Positions 1 to 8,744 of a stretch of DNA of 64,000 bases are shown in pieces; positions within the stretch are counted from its first letter, which is position 1, and every line of letters begins with the position of its first letter. Location of the stretch: assembly GCF_001908095.1 (NCBI RefSeq), contig NZ_MKGR01000014.1, forward strand, positions 22,612-86,611, read 5' to 3'. This stretch comes from Xenorhabdus thuongxuanensis. Lineage in GTDB: Bacteria > Pseudomonadota > Gammaproteobacteria > Enterobacterales > Enterobacteriaceae. The notes beneath the pieces are model-generated. The model was not told the DNA's origin and made no database searches. It saw only the letters and a list, made by a program, of their open reading frames with translations. The position numbers were made by a program, and so were the translations under genes.

Positions 1-226
1 CATCTGTGTCGTTTGTGTTTTCTGCCAACATGAGATCATCAGCATCAGGTGCTTCTTCCATTACCTGGATGCCCATGTCATTGATCATTTGGATGATATC
101 TTCTATCTGATCAGAATCGACGATATCTTCCGGCAGATGGTCATTGACCTCAGCATAGGTCAGATAGCCTTGCTCCTTACCTCTGGTGACAAGTAGCTTT
201 AGCTGTGACTGCGGGTTTTGCTCCAT
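1..226 (-). CDS. rpoD: RNA polymerase sigma-70 factor RpoD, N-terminal fragment
   Basis: This is the amino-terminal part of the primary sigma factor, which directs core RNA polymerase to housekeeping promoters; the rest lies outside the window. The first about 75 residues begin MEQNPQSQLKLLVTRGKEQG and continue with the acidic region 1.1 typical of enterobacterial RpoD. It is the last gene of the rpsU-dnaG-rpoD macromolecular-synthesis operon, which is intact in order here. The start is the ATG at 226, matching the E. coli start. In E. coli a heat-shock promoter inside dnaG and RNA processing in the dnaG-rpoD gap also control it; I cannot confirm either here. Confidence 0.95.
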   Translation of the reverse strand, partial: MEQNPQSQLKLLVTRGKEQGYLTYAEVNDHLPEDIVDSDQIEDIIQMINDMGIQVMEEAPDADDLMLAENTNDTD

Positions 227-578
227 AAGACGGTATCCACACTTCAGAGTATTGGTTGGTGTCGGTCGGCGAAACAAATATGCCAACAATAATATTTAGG
301 GGCGTTTTCATGGTATTGCCGCTGCCCTCAATTGCGGCAATTGTAGGGGTACCTGCCCTACCTAATGCGGCATCTAAGCCGTGAATTCTGTGTCTGTGAT
401 TTTAGGTTTTGGTTTAAAACCTGTTTCACCAAGCTATATTTTTATCGAGCGATAGTTTTTATCGAGCAATAGTTTCAGCAAACCATATTAGGGAGATAAA
501 CCTATATAAGTAAGCTAAATAGTATAACCTCCAAGTTAATATAATCTTGAAGTAATATAGTCTTGCTGAGACAGATTC
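227..578 (-). other. dnaG-rpoD intergenic region
   Basis: This 352-bp gap holds no open reading frame that I can support. It is longer than the few dozen bases usual inside an operon. Read on the minus strand it contains a short direct repeat of CTCGATAAAAA (around 440-475) and a GC-richer patch near 300-380 with complementary segments around ATTGCCGC/GCGGCAAT, which could fold in the dnaG-rpoD transcript. In E. coli this junction carries an RNA processing site that separates the fates of dnaG and rpoD messages; a similar role is an inference. Confidence 0.4.
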
Positions 579-2327
579 TTATTTCCTCGCACCCGATACC
601 GTAATTAATCGAACTTCTTCACGCTCTTCTGGTGTTAGGCCTTCAGTTCTCTCTTTAGCCATTAAAAAATTAAAACGTTCATCAAGTGCTGACGCAAAAA
701 GATGGCTCAGTGCATCGCTAAAGGTTTTTTCAGCAATCTCTTCTATCTGTATATCGTTCCATGCAGCGAGTTTTTCAAGCTGTTTAGCGTACTTATTATC
801 ACGATATTGCTCCAACAGTTGACCGGTGGTTAAGCCTGGTTGGGCAAGGCACGTGTCGACAAGCTCTACGAATAATGGCAGTCCTGCTATCTGAGTAGGA
901 AACATTCCCTGTAGTGGGGGAACTAATGTCGCTAAATGCGGATTCTGTACCAGCAATGCGATCAGTATGCGCATTGTTGTTGGTTTCAGTTTTAGCGCCT
1001 GATAAGTATTGGTATTTTTTTTGACAAGTTTTGCCAAAAATCGTTCCAATTGTGTTGTATCAGGAGTACCTAACAGGTTTCCAAGCTCTTTAAGCAGGTA
1101 GAGTCGCAGCGTTTCCCCTGGGATTTGACTGATCAGTGGCATGGCTAGCGAACTGAGCTTAGTTGCTCCTTCTGGGTTACTTAAATCAACCTGCGGTAAT
1201 AGTGATTCGAACAAAAATGCAGATAAGGTCAATGCCTTTTCCATTCTCTGCTCGAATGCTTCCCGTCCTTCTTTGCGAATCAATGAATCAGGATCTTCGC
1301 CATCAGGCAAGAACATAAAACGTAATTGCCGGCCATCATTCAGATAAGGTAGTGCTGTTTCCAATGTACGCCATGCGGCATCACGACCTGCGCGGTCACC
1401 ATCGTAACAACAGATGACATTATCGGTTGTCCTGAAAAGTAACTGAACGTGTTCGGCTGTCGTAGATGTTCCCAGCGAAGCCACGGCATAATCAATACCA
1501 AATTGGGCTAGCGCAACAACATCCATATAACCTTCAACCACCAATAGCCTTGTCAGGGTACTGTGGCTTTGCTGTGCCTCATAAAGGCCATATAACTGGC
1601 GGCCCTTATGAAAAATTTCTGTTTCCGGCGAATTCAGGTACTTGGGAAGCTCATCTCCCAGCACTCGGCCACCGAATGCAATTACGCGTCCACGGCGATC
1701 ACGAATGGGGAACATCACCCGTTCGCGGAAACGATCATAAGTGCGGCCATTGTCGTTAGTGACCAGCATTCCTGCATCGTTTAACTGTTTGCGCTCTTCC
1801 GCATTATGGGCAAACCGTTTTAAGGCGTTATCCCATCCCGCAGGCGCAAAACCAATGGCGAAACGCTGGATGATCTCTTCACTAAGCCCACGTTGCGCCA
1901 AATATTGTCGGGCTGATTGGGCGCTGGGAGCATTCAGTGAATGCTGATAGAAGCTATTGAGCTTCTCCATTAGCTGGTAAAGGTTTTGCCTTTGATGACG
2001 CTCGATTTGACTGCTACCGGAACCTGCTTCGTAGGGGATTTCAAGCCCATGCATTGCTGCCAGTTCTTCGATGGATTCGACAAAGTCCAATCTGTCATAA
2101 TTCATCAAAAAATCAATGGCATTGCCATGCGCTCCGCAACCGAAGCAATGGTAAAACTGCTTATCACCATTAACAGTGAATGAAGGGGTTTTTTCGTTAT
2201 GAAAAGGACAGCACGCTTGATGGTTTTTGCCTTTTTTTTTCAAAGGCACCCTAACATCGATCAAATCAATGATATCGGTTCTTGCTAATAAGTCATTGAT
2301 AAATGCGCGTGGAATTCGTCCAGCCAT
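579..2327 (-). CDS. dnaG: DNA primase DnaG
   Basis: DNA primase makes the RNA primers for leading-strand initiation and Okazaki fragments and is recruited by the replicative helicase DnaB. At 582 residues it matches the E. coli length (581). The N-terminal CHC2 zinc ribbon is visible (Cys40, His43, Cys61, Cys64), followed by the RNAP-like TOPRIM core with the VVEGYMD glutamate motif and the YDGD acidic motif, and a C-terminal helicase-binding region that is the least conserved part. It is the middle gene of rpsU-dnaG-rpoD. A hairpin terminator/attenuator sits between it and rpsU, which in E. coli keeps primase far below S21 in abundance. Confidence 0.98.
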   Translation of the reverse strand: MAGRIPRAFINDLLARTDIIDLIDVRVPLKKKGKNHQACCPFHNEKTPSFTVNGDKQFYHCFGCGAHGNAIDFLMNYDRLDFVESIEELAAMHGLEIPYEAGSGSSQIERHQRQNLYQLMEKLNSFYQHSLNAPSAQSARQYLAQRGLSEEIIQRFAIGFAPAGWDNALKRFAHNAEERKQLNDAGMLVTNDNGRTYDRFRERVMFPIRDRRGRVIAFGGRVLGDELPKYLNSPETEIFHKGRQLYGLYEAQQSHSTLTRLLVVEGYMDVVALAQFGIDYAVASLGTSTTAEHVQLLFRTTDNVICCYDGDRAGRDAAWRTLETALPYLNDGRQLRFMFLPDGEDPDSLIRKEGREAFEQRMEKALTLSAFLFESLLPQVDLSNPEGATKLSSLAMPLISQIPGETLRLYLLKELGNLLGTPDTTQLERFLAKLVKKNTNTYQALKLKPTTMRILIALLVQNPHLATLVPPLQGMFPTQIAGLPLFVELVDTCLAQPGLTTGQLLEQYRDNKYAKQLEKLAAWNDIQIEEIAEKTFSDALSHLFASALDERFNFLMAKERTEGLTPEEREEVRLITVSGARK

Positions 2328-2361
2328 AAGCCCTTTTTCGCCTGTTGATGAACGAGAATAA

Positions 2362-2388
2362 GCCGCGCTTCCTTTGGGAAAGCACGGC
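2362..2388 (-). terminator. rpsU-dnaG intercistronic terminator/attenuator
   Basis: On the minus strand a GC-rich stem pairs GCCGTGCTTTCC with GGAAGCGCGGC around a 4-base loop, followed by TTATTCT. It lies between rpsU and dnaG at the position of the partial terminator known in the E. coli macromolecular-synthesis operon, so it probably attenuates dnaG expression. Confidence 0.7.
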
Positions 2389-2441
2389 CTTTAACTGCAG
2401 TAGCTTGTTAATACAATCACTAAGCGGACTGACCGCGAAGA

Positions 2442-2669
<228 letters not shown>

Positions 2670-2923
2670 TCAATAGAAATCGGGTTTGTCGCTGGCGTGA
2701 TAGTGCCAGCCGTCTTTAAAATGGTGCGGAATTTTACTTCAATGAACACGGCCTTGTAAAGTGCCGAGGAAAATTGAAACCGATAACGCCACGGGTTATA
2801 GGCTGCTTTTTTGTACGCAAAACAAGCGGCCTGATGTTGGCGTTATTAACATTAACCACACAGGATATTCAAGTAGGGCATTGATTATAGACTAAACAGA
2901 AAAAATAGCCAGCATGTATTGAC

Positions 2924-2964
2924 ATCCTCCCCCACTTTCGCACTTCGTGACTCAGGAGGGGGAT
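2924..2964 (-). repeat. Right-end hairpin of the IS605-type element (possible omega-RNA 3' part)
   Basis: ATCCTCCCCC at 2924-2933 pairs imperfectly with GGAGGGGGAT at 2955-2964, just past the tnpB stop codon. In IS200/IS605 elements the right end folds into the hairpin recognised by TnpA, and transcription through the tnpB 3' end into this region gives the omega-RNA that guides TnpB. On the minus strand the motif GGATGTCAA follows the hairpin, and the same motif recurs at 5955-5963 without an element. Confidence 0.6.
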
Positions 2965-2969
2965 TCCCG

Positions 2970-4196
2970 TTAGTGGGTGACAACTGATCGCTCAGCGTCC
3001 GGTTCCTGCTTCAACGGGTGGCCTGACTGCGCCAGCCCTCCACAGGCAAGCACGGCATGTCCTGCCGCTAAAATATTACGGGCGCCGTTGATATCCGCAT
3101 TTTCGCTATATCCACAGGCCAGACATTCGAACTGACTTTGTGATGAACGATTGGATTTCGCTGTATGACCACAACAGGCGCATTTCTGGCTGGTATAGGC
3201 CGGAGGCACTGCAAGTACCTGACCGCCTCGCCATTGCTGTTTATAGTCCAGTTGCCTACGGAACTCATACCAACCCTGATCCAAGATAGAACGGTTTAAT
3301 CCTGATTTTGCCCGAATGTTTCGCCCATGTTGCTCTATTGTCCCTTTCGCGGATTTTGACATGTTACTGACCTTCAAATCCTCAATGACGATCATCGCGT
3401 GGTTTTTGCTGATTTCGGTTGTGGTTTTATGAAGGTAGTCTTTTCTGATGTTGGCAATATGCGAGTACAGCCGCTGGATTTTTCGTTTCAGTTTCTGCCA
3501 GTTAGCACTGAATTTAACTTTCCGGCTTAACTGGCACTGGAGTTTGGAGAGCTTCTTCTGATTGGTTTTAAAACTGTTTACAGGCGCAAAAACCGTTCCG
3601 TCTGAGAGGGTGGCTAATTTCGCTATACCCACGTCAAGGCCAACCATTGACGTTGACGGGTGGAGAGGAGCGGCTACGTCATATTCCGTCTGGATACTGA
3701 CATACCACTTGCCGCATGACTGGCTGACAGTGGCATTTTTGATTTTTCCGGTTACCTTCTGGGATTGCCGAAATTTTATCCAACCTAATCCTGACGGGAA
3801 TTTTATTCTTCGGTTTTCAAGGCGACAATATTTCTCAAAATTAACAAAACGAATTGTGTCACGCCCCTCATTTTTCCTTTTGAAGACCGTTTTTTTTGCA
3901 GATAATTTTTTATCAAAACAGCGTTTCCATGCACGGTGTAAATCTTTGAGTTTCTGTTGAAGATTATCGGTATAGGCTTCCTGCAGAAAGGCAAGTTCCG
4001 GTATTTTCTTCCATTCAGTGAGCATTCGGTTTAACGCAAAAGCGGAAGGCAGTTTACTTCCTGAATTAAGAATTTGTTGCGTTTCTGCCAGTCCATAATT
4101 CCAGATAAAACGAGCACAACCACACAGTTGTCGTAGACGCTGTGATTGTTCAGGAGTGGGTTCCAGTCTGAATTTATAGGCTTTTAGAATTAGCAT
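2970..4196 (-). CDS. tnpB: RNA-guided nuclease TnpB of an IS605-type element
   Basis: TnpB proteins are RuvC-type, RNA-guided DNA nucleases ancestral to Cas12 that help retain the transposon at its locus. The 408-residue product is full length. The RuvC triad is complete: Asp188 in GLDVG, Glu272 in VIEDL, and Asp368 in NADING. A four-cysteine zinc ribbon is present (Cys339/Cys342 and Cys358/Cys361). The N-terminal helix-turn-helix transposase region (residues 1-60) is intact. It starts with ATG at 4196, 59 bp from the divergent tnpA start. All catalytic residues are present, so I infer an active nuclease, with its guide read from the chromosome just beyond the right end. Confidence 0.92.
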   Translation of the reverse strand: MLILKAYKFRLEPTPEQSQRLRQLCGCARFIWNYGLAETQQILNSGSKLPSAFALNRMLTEWKKIPELAFLQEAYTDNLQQKLKDLHRAWKRCFDKKLSAKKTVFKRKNEGRDTIRFVNFEKYCRLENRRIKFPSGLGWIKFRQSQKVTGKIKNATVSQSCGKWYVSIQTEYDVAAPLHPSTSMVGLDVGIAKLATLSDGTVFAPVNSFKTNQKKLSKLQCQLSRKVKFSANWQKLKRKIQRLYSHIANIRKDYLHKTTTEISKNHAMIVIEDLKVSNMSKSAKGTIEQHGRNIRAKSGLNRSILDQGWYEFRRQLDYKQQWRGGQVLAVPPAYTSQKCACCGHTAKSNRSSQSQFECLACGYSENADINGARNILAAGHAVLACGGLAQSGHPLKQEPDAERSVVTH

Positions 4197-4255
4197 TCTT
4201 ACTCAGTGTGTAGTAATTTTATTTTTCTATGTTACCGCTTATTTGGCAGACTTCA

Positions 4256-4660
4256 ATGCAAAAATATGAAATTAATCGCTCAAGACATGCTGCCTTTCTT
4301 CTGCATGTCCATCTTGTGTTTGTGACCAAGTACCGTAGAAAAATCTTGGGTGAGTTACACTATGTAGCGTTTCATCAATATGCCAGTGAGGTCTGCCGTG
4401 ATTTTGGCGCGACATTAAAAGAAAGTCACGGTGATTCAGATCATGTGCATCTGTTGATCGAATATCCCCCTACTGTTCAGCTATCAGTATTGGTGAACTC
4501 GTTGAAAGCAGTCACATCCAGACGCTTACGTAATGAATTTCTGGACTTACGAGGCGCCTATAAAAAACCCGTTCTCTGGTCTCGCTCCTACTTTGCGGGA
4601 TCATGTGGAGGTGCCCCACTGGACGTCATTAAGCAATACATTCAACATCAGCGTGGTTGA
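4256..4660 (+). CDS. tnpA: IS200/IS605 Y1 transposase TnpA
   Basis: This HUH single-strand transposase excises and inserts the element through a 5'-phosphotyrosine intermediate. In the 134-residue product starting MQKYEINRSRHAAF the HUH motif is His63-Val-His65 and the catalytic tyrosine is Tyr128 (VIKQYIQHQ). Length and motif spacing fit the family. An in-frame upstream ATG at 4229 would add nine residues that the family does not have. The gene is divergent from tnpB and shows no frameshift or stop, so it is likely functional. Confidence 0.93.
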   Translation: MQKYEINRSRHAAFLLHVHLVFVTKYRRKILGELHYVAFHQYASEVCRDFGATLKESHGDSDHVHLLIEYPPTVQLSVLVNSLKAVTSRRLRNEFLDLRGAYKKPVLWSRSYFAGSCGGAPLDVIKQYIQHQRG

Positions 4661-4665
4661 TGGAT

Positions 4666-4718
4666 ATTTGGGCTTTTCAAGTCCATCCACATTCCCCTCC
4701 CGCCTTATGTCGGCGGGA
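4666..4718 (+). repeat. Left-end hairpins of the IS605-type element
   Basis: Downstream of tnpA, CTCCCGCC pairs with CGGCGGGAG around a short loop, and GATGGAT/GTCCATCC form a second complementary pair. Subterminal hairpins of this kind are the TnpA recognition structure at the left end. The cleavage position cannot be fixed by eye. Confidence 0.5.
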
Positions 4719-4882
4719 GTATCCTTTGGAGAAAAAGATGGATGCAGTGGCGAGAATGTTGATATGGAAAGTGTGTCGGCAGAGAATTTAACAATAGATG
4801 GTGTTACACTGTTGCGCGTTGAAAGGAGTGCGAATGTATATGACCAAACAACGAGACGTAAGATAACGAGACGAATAGTGCA

Positions 4883-5920
4883 ATGCGAGTTTTAGGTATA
4901 GAAACGTCCTGCGATGAAACCGGAATCGCAATTTATGACGATAAAACCGGTCTGCTAGCCAATCAATTATACAGTCAGGTCAAGCTACATGCTGATTATG
5001 GTGGTGTTGTGCCTGAACTGGCGTCCCGTGATCACATTCGTAAAACGGTTCCTTTGATTCAGGCGGCTTTGAAGGAAGCGGATCTGACGAGTAAAGACAT
5101 TGATGCAGTTGCTTACACAGCAGGACCGGGATTGGTTGGTGCATTGCTGGTTGGGGCAACTATTGGGCGTTCACTGGCATTTGCGTGGGATGTACCTGCT
5201 ATTCCCGTACATCATATGGAAGGTCATTTGCTGGCACCGATGCTGGAAGAAAACAGCCCTGAGTTTCCTTTTGTTGCCTTACTAGTTTCAGGCGGTCATA
5301 CCCAGCTTATTAGTGTGACGGGTATCGGTGAATACAAACTGTTGGGTGAATCCATTGACGATGCCGCTGGTGAGGCTTTTGATAAGACAGCAAAACTGCT
5401 TGGTTTAGATTATCCAGGTGGGCCAGTGCTTTCCCGTATGGCGCAGCAGGGGCAGGCGGGGCGTTTTATTTTCCCACGTCCGATGACAGATCGTCCAGGG
5501 TTGGATTTCAGCTTCTCTGGCCTGAAAACGTTCGCAGCTAATACGATCCGCAATAACATTCATGGTCATAATATGGCTGAAGACGAGCAAACCAAGGCGG
5601 ATATTGCCCGAGCATTTGAAGATGCAGTAGTGGATACACTGGCAATCAAGTGTAAACGAGCGTTGGAACAAACTGGATTCAAACGTCTGGTGATGGCAGG
5701 TGGAGTGAGTGCAAACCGAACATTGCGTACCAAAATGCAGGCAATGATGGAAAAGCTGGGAGGCGAAGTCTTCTACGCTCGACCTGAGTTCTGTACTGAT
5801 AATGGAGCAATGATCGCGCTGGCTGGCATGATCCGTTTGCGAGGAGGTACTGCTGGTGAATTAGGTGTAACGGTGAAAGCGCGTTGGCCGTTAGCGGATC
5901 TTCCTGCTTTGCAAAAGTAA
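4883..5920 (+). CDS. tsaD: tRNA N6-adenosine threonylcarbamoyltransferase TsaD
   Basis: TsaD transfers threonylcarbamoyl to A37 of ANN-decoding tRNAs (t6A), working with TsaB, TsaE and TsaC. The 345-residue protein begins [20 protein letters not shown], the ASKHA-fold signature, has the metal-binding HHMEGH motif (near residue 110) and the [10 protein letters not shown] phosphate loop, and matches family length. It is essential in E. coli. Its usual divergent neighbour rpsU is now separated by the IS605-type element, so its promoter must lie within about 160 bp upstream (4720-4882) or inside the element. The ribosome-binding site is weak (ACGAGACG). Confidence 0.97.
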   Translation: MRVLGIETSCDETGIAIYDDKTGLLANQLYSQVKLHADYGGVVPELASRDHIRKTVPLIQAALKEADLTSKDIDAVAYTAGPGLVGALLVGATIGRSLAFAWDVPAIPVHHMEGHLLAPMLEENSPEFPFVALLVSGGHTQLISVTGIGEYKLLGESIDDAAGEAFDKTAKLLGLDYPGGPVLSRMAQQGQAGRFIFPRPMTDRPGLDFSFSGLKTFAANTIRNNIHGHNMAEDEQTKADIARAFEDAVVDTLAIKCKRALEQTGFKRLVMAGGVSANRTLRTKMQAMMEKLGGEVFYARPEFCTDNGAMIALAGMIRLRGGTAGELGVTVKARWPLADLPALQK

Positions 5921-5952
5921 CTACCAGCATAGAGATGATGCCTCCACCTCAG

Positions 5953-6044
5953 TGTTGACATCCTCTGAAGGCCGAAGTTTTACGGCACACTGGATAAAAA
6001 TTGCACCTTAATCAGTTAGTGCCTAACTTTTGGGGTGCAGTTCA
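5953..6044. repeat. Orphan IS-end fragments downstream of tsaD
   Basis: Two short pieces look like transposon debris. At 5953-5966 TGTTGACATCCTCT matches the right-end sequence of the IS605-type element (TATTGACATCCTCC at 2917-2930). At 6001-6044 an interrupted palindrome (TTGCACC...GGTGCAGTTCA, with AGTTA/TAACT inside) read on the minus strand starts TGAACTGCACCCCAAAAGTT, resembling the terminal repeat style of IS3-family elements. Neither is attached to a transposase. Identification is by pattern only. Confidence 0.4.
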
Positions 6045-6101
6045 AGACAACAAAGATATTGTTTTCAAAGCAAAATATCAGAGTAGGTTTGAAAGCATAT
6101 A

Positions 6102-6644
6102 TTATTTGAACCAGCCGCTGGATTGCTTCTCGCGAGCCCGCCCTTCACTTTCTAACAGAGATTTTCCACCTGATGATAAATTACGGTTAACATCAGCTTC
6201 TGATTGGATAACATCTGTTTCTGCTGCTTGAGCTTTTAACTCTTGATCAATGAACTCGTTTTCTCGTTTTACTCTAGCTGCACGTTTCTCCAGTTCGAGT
6301 TTTTTCATCTCTAATTCGAGTTTGCGTAGCTCATCTTCATAGTTCTGTTCTCGTTTTTTATCTGCAGTAGCTTCAGCAAGTATTCTCTGCTTTTCAGCTG
6401 CTTGAATAGCTTCTTTTTTTCTGATTTTTTCTGCTCTAACCGCAGCTTCTTTTTGTTTTCTTTCTCTTTCTGCTTTGGCAGCTCTTTCTAATTTAGCTTT
6501 TTGAGCCTCGCGTTGTTTTTGTTCTTCAGCTTTACCTTCACTTTCAGCTTGAGCAATAGCAGAAAGCTGGCTTTGAAGGGGGGAAGCAAAAACTGGCATA
6601 GATAGAGTGACCAATAAAGATGGAATGAGGATTCCTTTAACCAT
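6102..6644 (-). CDS. Secreted Lys/Glu/Ala-rich coiled-coil protein (possibly DUF5384-like)
   Basis: The 180-residue product has a signal peptide (residues 1-21, ending PVFAS), then a long Lys/Glu/Ala/Arg heptad-rich stretch (about 30-150) predicted to form a coiled coil, and a polar tail ending SSGWFK. No enzymatic motif is visible. It resembles small periplasmic coiled-coil proteins annotated DUF5384, but I hold that family name loosely. The gene starts 14 bp downstream of the stop of the glycine-zipper lipoprotein gene on the same strand, so the two probably form an operon and act together in the envelope. The low-complexity helix would mislead similarity searches. Confidence 0.75.
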   Translation of the reverse strand: MVKGILIPSLLVTLSMPVFASPLQSQLSAIAQAESEGKAEEQKQREAQKAKLERAAKAERERKQKEAAVRAEKIRKKEAIQAAEKQRILAEATADKKREQNYEDELRKLELEMKKLELEKRAARVKRENEFIDQELKAQAAETDVIQSEADVNRNLSSGGKSLLESEGRAREKQSSGWFK

Positions 6645-6658
6645 GATTCACCTATTTA

Positions 6659-7174
6659 TTATTTTTTATCTGGGCAAGCAGCATTAGGCTGAATGCGAGT
6701 TTCATTTTGTTTCGTTGAAATAATGACAGCCAGCCCTGGCGTGAATTGGCATACACGACCAACTTGAGTGGAAGTATAAATTTTAGTTTTTTCTTTGTAT
6801 GTCAGGGAAACACCTTCAACCAGTACCTTATCTTTTACCAATGAGCCTGCTGCTGCACCTACAGCCCCGCCTCCTACCGCACCAGCGGCAGTACCCAGAC
6901 CGGAGCCAGAGCCTGTGTTATAACCAGCAATACCACCTGCTACAGCGCCAAGAATGGCGCCAAATGTTTGAGCTGCCTCTTTATTGGATTTATTTTCTAC
7001 AGAGATTTTGGCAGGAAGCACAGAAATGATATTTACTGTCTTTGTTTCCTGTTTTGCATTTAATTGGGTTGTGTCATAAACGTCGGCTGCAAATGAATCA
7101 GCATTGGATTGACATCCACTAATGATAATAGAAGAAGCAGCGATTACTGAGATGCATAATGATTTAATTTTCAT
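6659..7174 (-). CDS. Glycine-zipper lipoprotein
   Basis: A 171-residue lipoprotein: residues 1-21 are a signal peptide with lipobox ISGC (lipidated Cys21). A glycine-zipper stretch (FGAILGAVAGGIAGYN... to VGAAAGSLV, about residues 70-112) would form one or two Gly-packed helices, as in the SlyB/Pcp/OsmB-type outer-membrane lipoproteins. The C-terminal part holds a short beta-rich domain similar to the region after the zipper in SlyB proteins. It is probably co-transcribed with the coiled-coil protein downstream. Function is unproven; a role in outer-membrane stability is inferred from the family. Confidence 0.8.
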   Translation of the reverse strand: MKIKSLCISVIAASSIIISGCQSNADSFAADVYDTTQLNAKQETKTVNIISVLPAKISVENKSNKEAAQTFGAILGAVAGGIAGYNTGSGSGLGTAAGAVGGGAVGAAAGSLVKDKVLVEGVSLTYKEKTKIYTSTQVGRVCQFTPGLAVIISTKQNETRIQPNAACPDKK

Positions 7175-7581
7175 TCTTATTTCCTATTACACTAAAAAAA
7201 AGAATATAATAGTGCATTCTTTTGTGATAAAAAACAAGACTATATCCATCTCCTATAATTGATTTTGGTGTGGTTGTAATTAAATTACGAAGAAGTATTG
7301 AAAATATTTGATTGTAATTATTTTATTGAAAAATAAGGATGTTTTATCTAATAAAGATAAGGGAATATTTCAGATGGAAAAGTATTCATATTTATTTCTG
7401 TGAAATAATGATATTAAGAAATAATATTTCTTTTATAAGGATGGAATGAAGTCAATAATTCTAGTGGGAAAGGGGAATTAAATCCCCTTTTTTGTTTATT
7501 AATTGGAAAATTATTCTACTATAAATGCAATTCTTATAATTTTTTTGACATGAGCAAAAATCTTATTGAGGGCTATCTGAT
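7175..7581. other. AT-rich intergenic region with an orphan terminator
   Basis: This 407-bp stretch separates the lipoprotein gene from plsY. It is strongly AT-rich. A 36-codon frame beginning ATG at 7339 exists, but its AAGG sits directly against the ATG, so I do not call it a gene. The only clear structure is the plus-strand terminator at 7469-7493, which has no plus-strand gene upstream. A short RNA transcribed between about 7200 and 7493 is possible but unproven. Confidence 0.4.
7469..7493 (+). terminator. Rho-independent terminator without an assigned gene
   Basis: AAAGGGGA pairs with TCCCCTTT around a 6-base loop and runs into TTTTTT. The T tract is on the plus strand, while both flanking genes (lipoprotein and plsY) are on the minus strand. 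It therefore points to an unannotated plus-strand transcript, or is a bidirectional structure after the end of plsY. Confidence 0.65.
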
Positions 7582-8241
7582 TCAATCCTTTTGCTGTTCT
7601 TGCTCTTTAGTCGCTTGAATTTTCTCTTTATCAGTCATTTCCTGTTTCTTTTTCAATTTTTGCCAGATACGACTTTCTTGTCCTCGCCATAGGCGTTGAA
7701 TATTATCGTGATGACGTACAAGTACCAGACATGACAACATGGCAACGGGAAAAGTGAATTCAGGTTTGAACCACCAGACGTAGAAAGGTGCAATTAATGC
7801 ACTGACGATGGCACCCAATGAGGAATAGCCGCTTAACAGCACTGTTAGTAGCCATGTCCCTGTGATCAATCCCATTAGATCCCAACCGATGGCCGCAATG
7901 GCACCAAAAGCGGTTGCAACGCCTTTCCCTCCCTTGAAATGAAAAAAAATAGGATAAATATGCCCCAGACAGGCAGCGATGGCGGTAATACCTAAATAAA
8001 ATGGGGAAACGTTGAGTTTGTATGCCAGCCAAACGGGTATTAGCCCTTTTAGGACATCACAAACCAGTACTGCCAATGCAGCCCATTTACCACCAATGCG
8101 CAGTACATTTGTTGCCCCAGGATTGCCGGAACCATGCTGACGTGGATCGGGAAGCCCTGTCAGGCGGCAGATCAATATCGCGCTGGATATAGAGCCACAT
8201 AAGTACGCGAAGATGATCATGCCAAGCGCGATTGCACTCAT
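7582..8241 (-). CDS. plsY: Glycerol-3-phosphate acyltransferase PlsY
   Basis: PlsY is an inner-membrane enzyme that acylates glycerol-3-phosphate using acyl-phosphate, the first step of phospholipid synthesis. The 219-residue product has several hydrophobic helices, the [12 protein letters not shown] motif (about residues 35-46) and the [12 protein letters not shown] motif (about 98-109), both family signatures. The tail is charged (Lys/Glu/Gln-rich). The ATG at 8241 is preferred over upstream starts because it matches the family N-terminus and has GGAGATA upstream. It is divergent from folB, the same arrangement as E. coli ygiH-folB. Confidence 0.95.
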   Translation of the reverse strand: MSAIALGMIIFAYLCGSISSAILICRLTGLPDPRQHGSGNPGATNVLRIGGKWAALAVLVCDVLKGLIPVWLAYKLNVSPFYLGITAIAACLGHIYPIFFHFKGGKGVATAFGAIAAIGWDLMGLITGTWLLTVLLSGYSSLGAIVSALIAPFYVWWFKPEFTFPVAMLSCLVLVRHHDNIQRLWRGQESRIWQKLKKKQEMTDKEKIQATKEQEQQKD

Positions 8242-8350
8242 AAGATATCTCCAATGAATAAGGGTCGTTTTCTTAAGTCTAACAATGGATAATACGCACA
8301 TTTCGTCGGAAGTGGTATCTGGCGAACCGAAAAATGGGGAAAAGGTCGTG

Positions 8351-8704
8351 ATGGATATCGTATTTATTGAAGAATTAACCGTAATTACCACTATTGGTGT
8401 TTATGACTGGGAACAAACAATTAAACAGAAATTAGTGTTCGATATCGAAATGGGATGGGACAACAAACTAGCCTCTTCCAGTGATGATGTTGAATACTGT
8501 CTGGATTATGCCAAGGTTAGTGAGGCGATTATTGATCATGTATCAGGCCAACGTTTTGCGCTGGTCGAACGAGTCGCAGAAGAAGTGGCAGGCATCTTGC
8601 TGAATCAATTTCATTCTCCTTGGGTCAAAGTTAAGGTCAGTAAACCAGGTGCGGTTGCACACGCAAAAAGCGTAGGTGTAGTGATTGAGCGAAGTGCGAG
8701 CTAA
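8351..8704 (+). CDS. folB: Dihydroneopterin aldolase FolB
   Basis: FolB cleaves 7,8-dihydroneopterin to 6-hydroxymethyl-dihydropterin and glycolaldehyde in folate synthesis and also epimerises dihydroneopterin. The 117-residue product begins [22 protein letters not shown], with Glu and Tyr of the active site in place and the KPGAV motif near residue 97. The start at 8351 is chosen because it matches the E. coli N-terminus and follows GGGGAAAAGG; an upstream ATG at 8285 adds unrelated residues. In E. coli uppP lies between folB and cca; here folB and cca face each other across 56 bp. Confidence 0.96.
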   Translation: MDIVFIEELTVITTIGVYDWEQTIKQKLVFDIEMGWDNKLASSSDDVEYCLDYAKVSEAIIDHVSGQRFALVERVAEEVAGILLNQFHSPWVKVKVSKPGAVAHAKSVGVVIERSAS

Positions 8705-8711
8705 TTGAAAA

Positions 8712-8744
8712 AGCGTCCCAATTTAATTAATAGGTTGGGACGCT
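8712..8744. terminator. Bidirectional terminator between folB and cca
   Basis: AGCGTCCCAA pairs perfectly with TTGGGACGCT over a 13-base loop, with A-rich sequence on the folB side and TAAATT on the other. It sits between two convergent genes, so it can serve both. Confidence 0.65.

Larger units (their letters stand above)
2917..4720. mobile_element. IS200/IS605-type insertion sequence (tnpA and tnpB divergent)
   Basis: The element carries a Y1 HUH transposase gene (tnpA, plus strand) and a TnpB gene (minus strand), back to back as in IS605/IS608. Each gene runs outward to a hairpin-bearing end: an imperfect hairpin near 2924-2964 beyond tnpB and hairpins at 4666-4718 beyond tnpA. IS200/IS605 elements have no terminal inverted repeats and make no target duplication, so the exact ends (about 2917 and 4720) are estimates. 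It sits in the rpsU-tsaD intergenic region, normally a compact divergent promoter region, so it may separate tsaD from its native promoter. Confidence 0.85.

Noticed and set aside
4533..4895. Plus-strand frame of 120 codons between tnpA and tsaD
   Set aside because: It overlaps tnpA in another frame and crosses the element's left end; no ribosome-binding site or family resemblance.
7339..7449. 36-codon plus-strand frame upstream of the orphan terminator
   Set aside because: The only purine-rich stretch touches the ATG, composition is that of random AT-rich sequence, and nothing supports expression.
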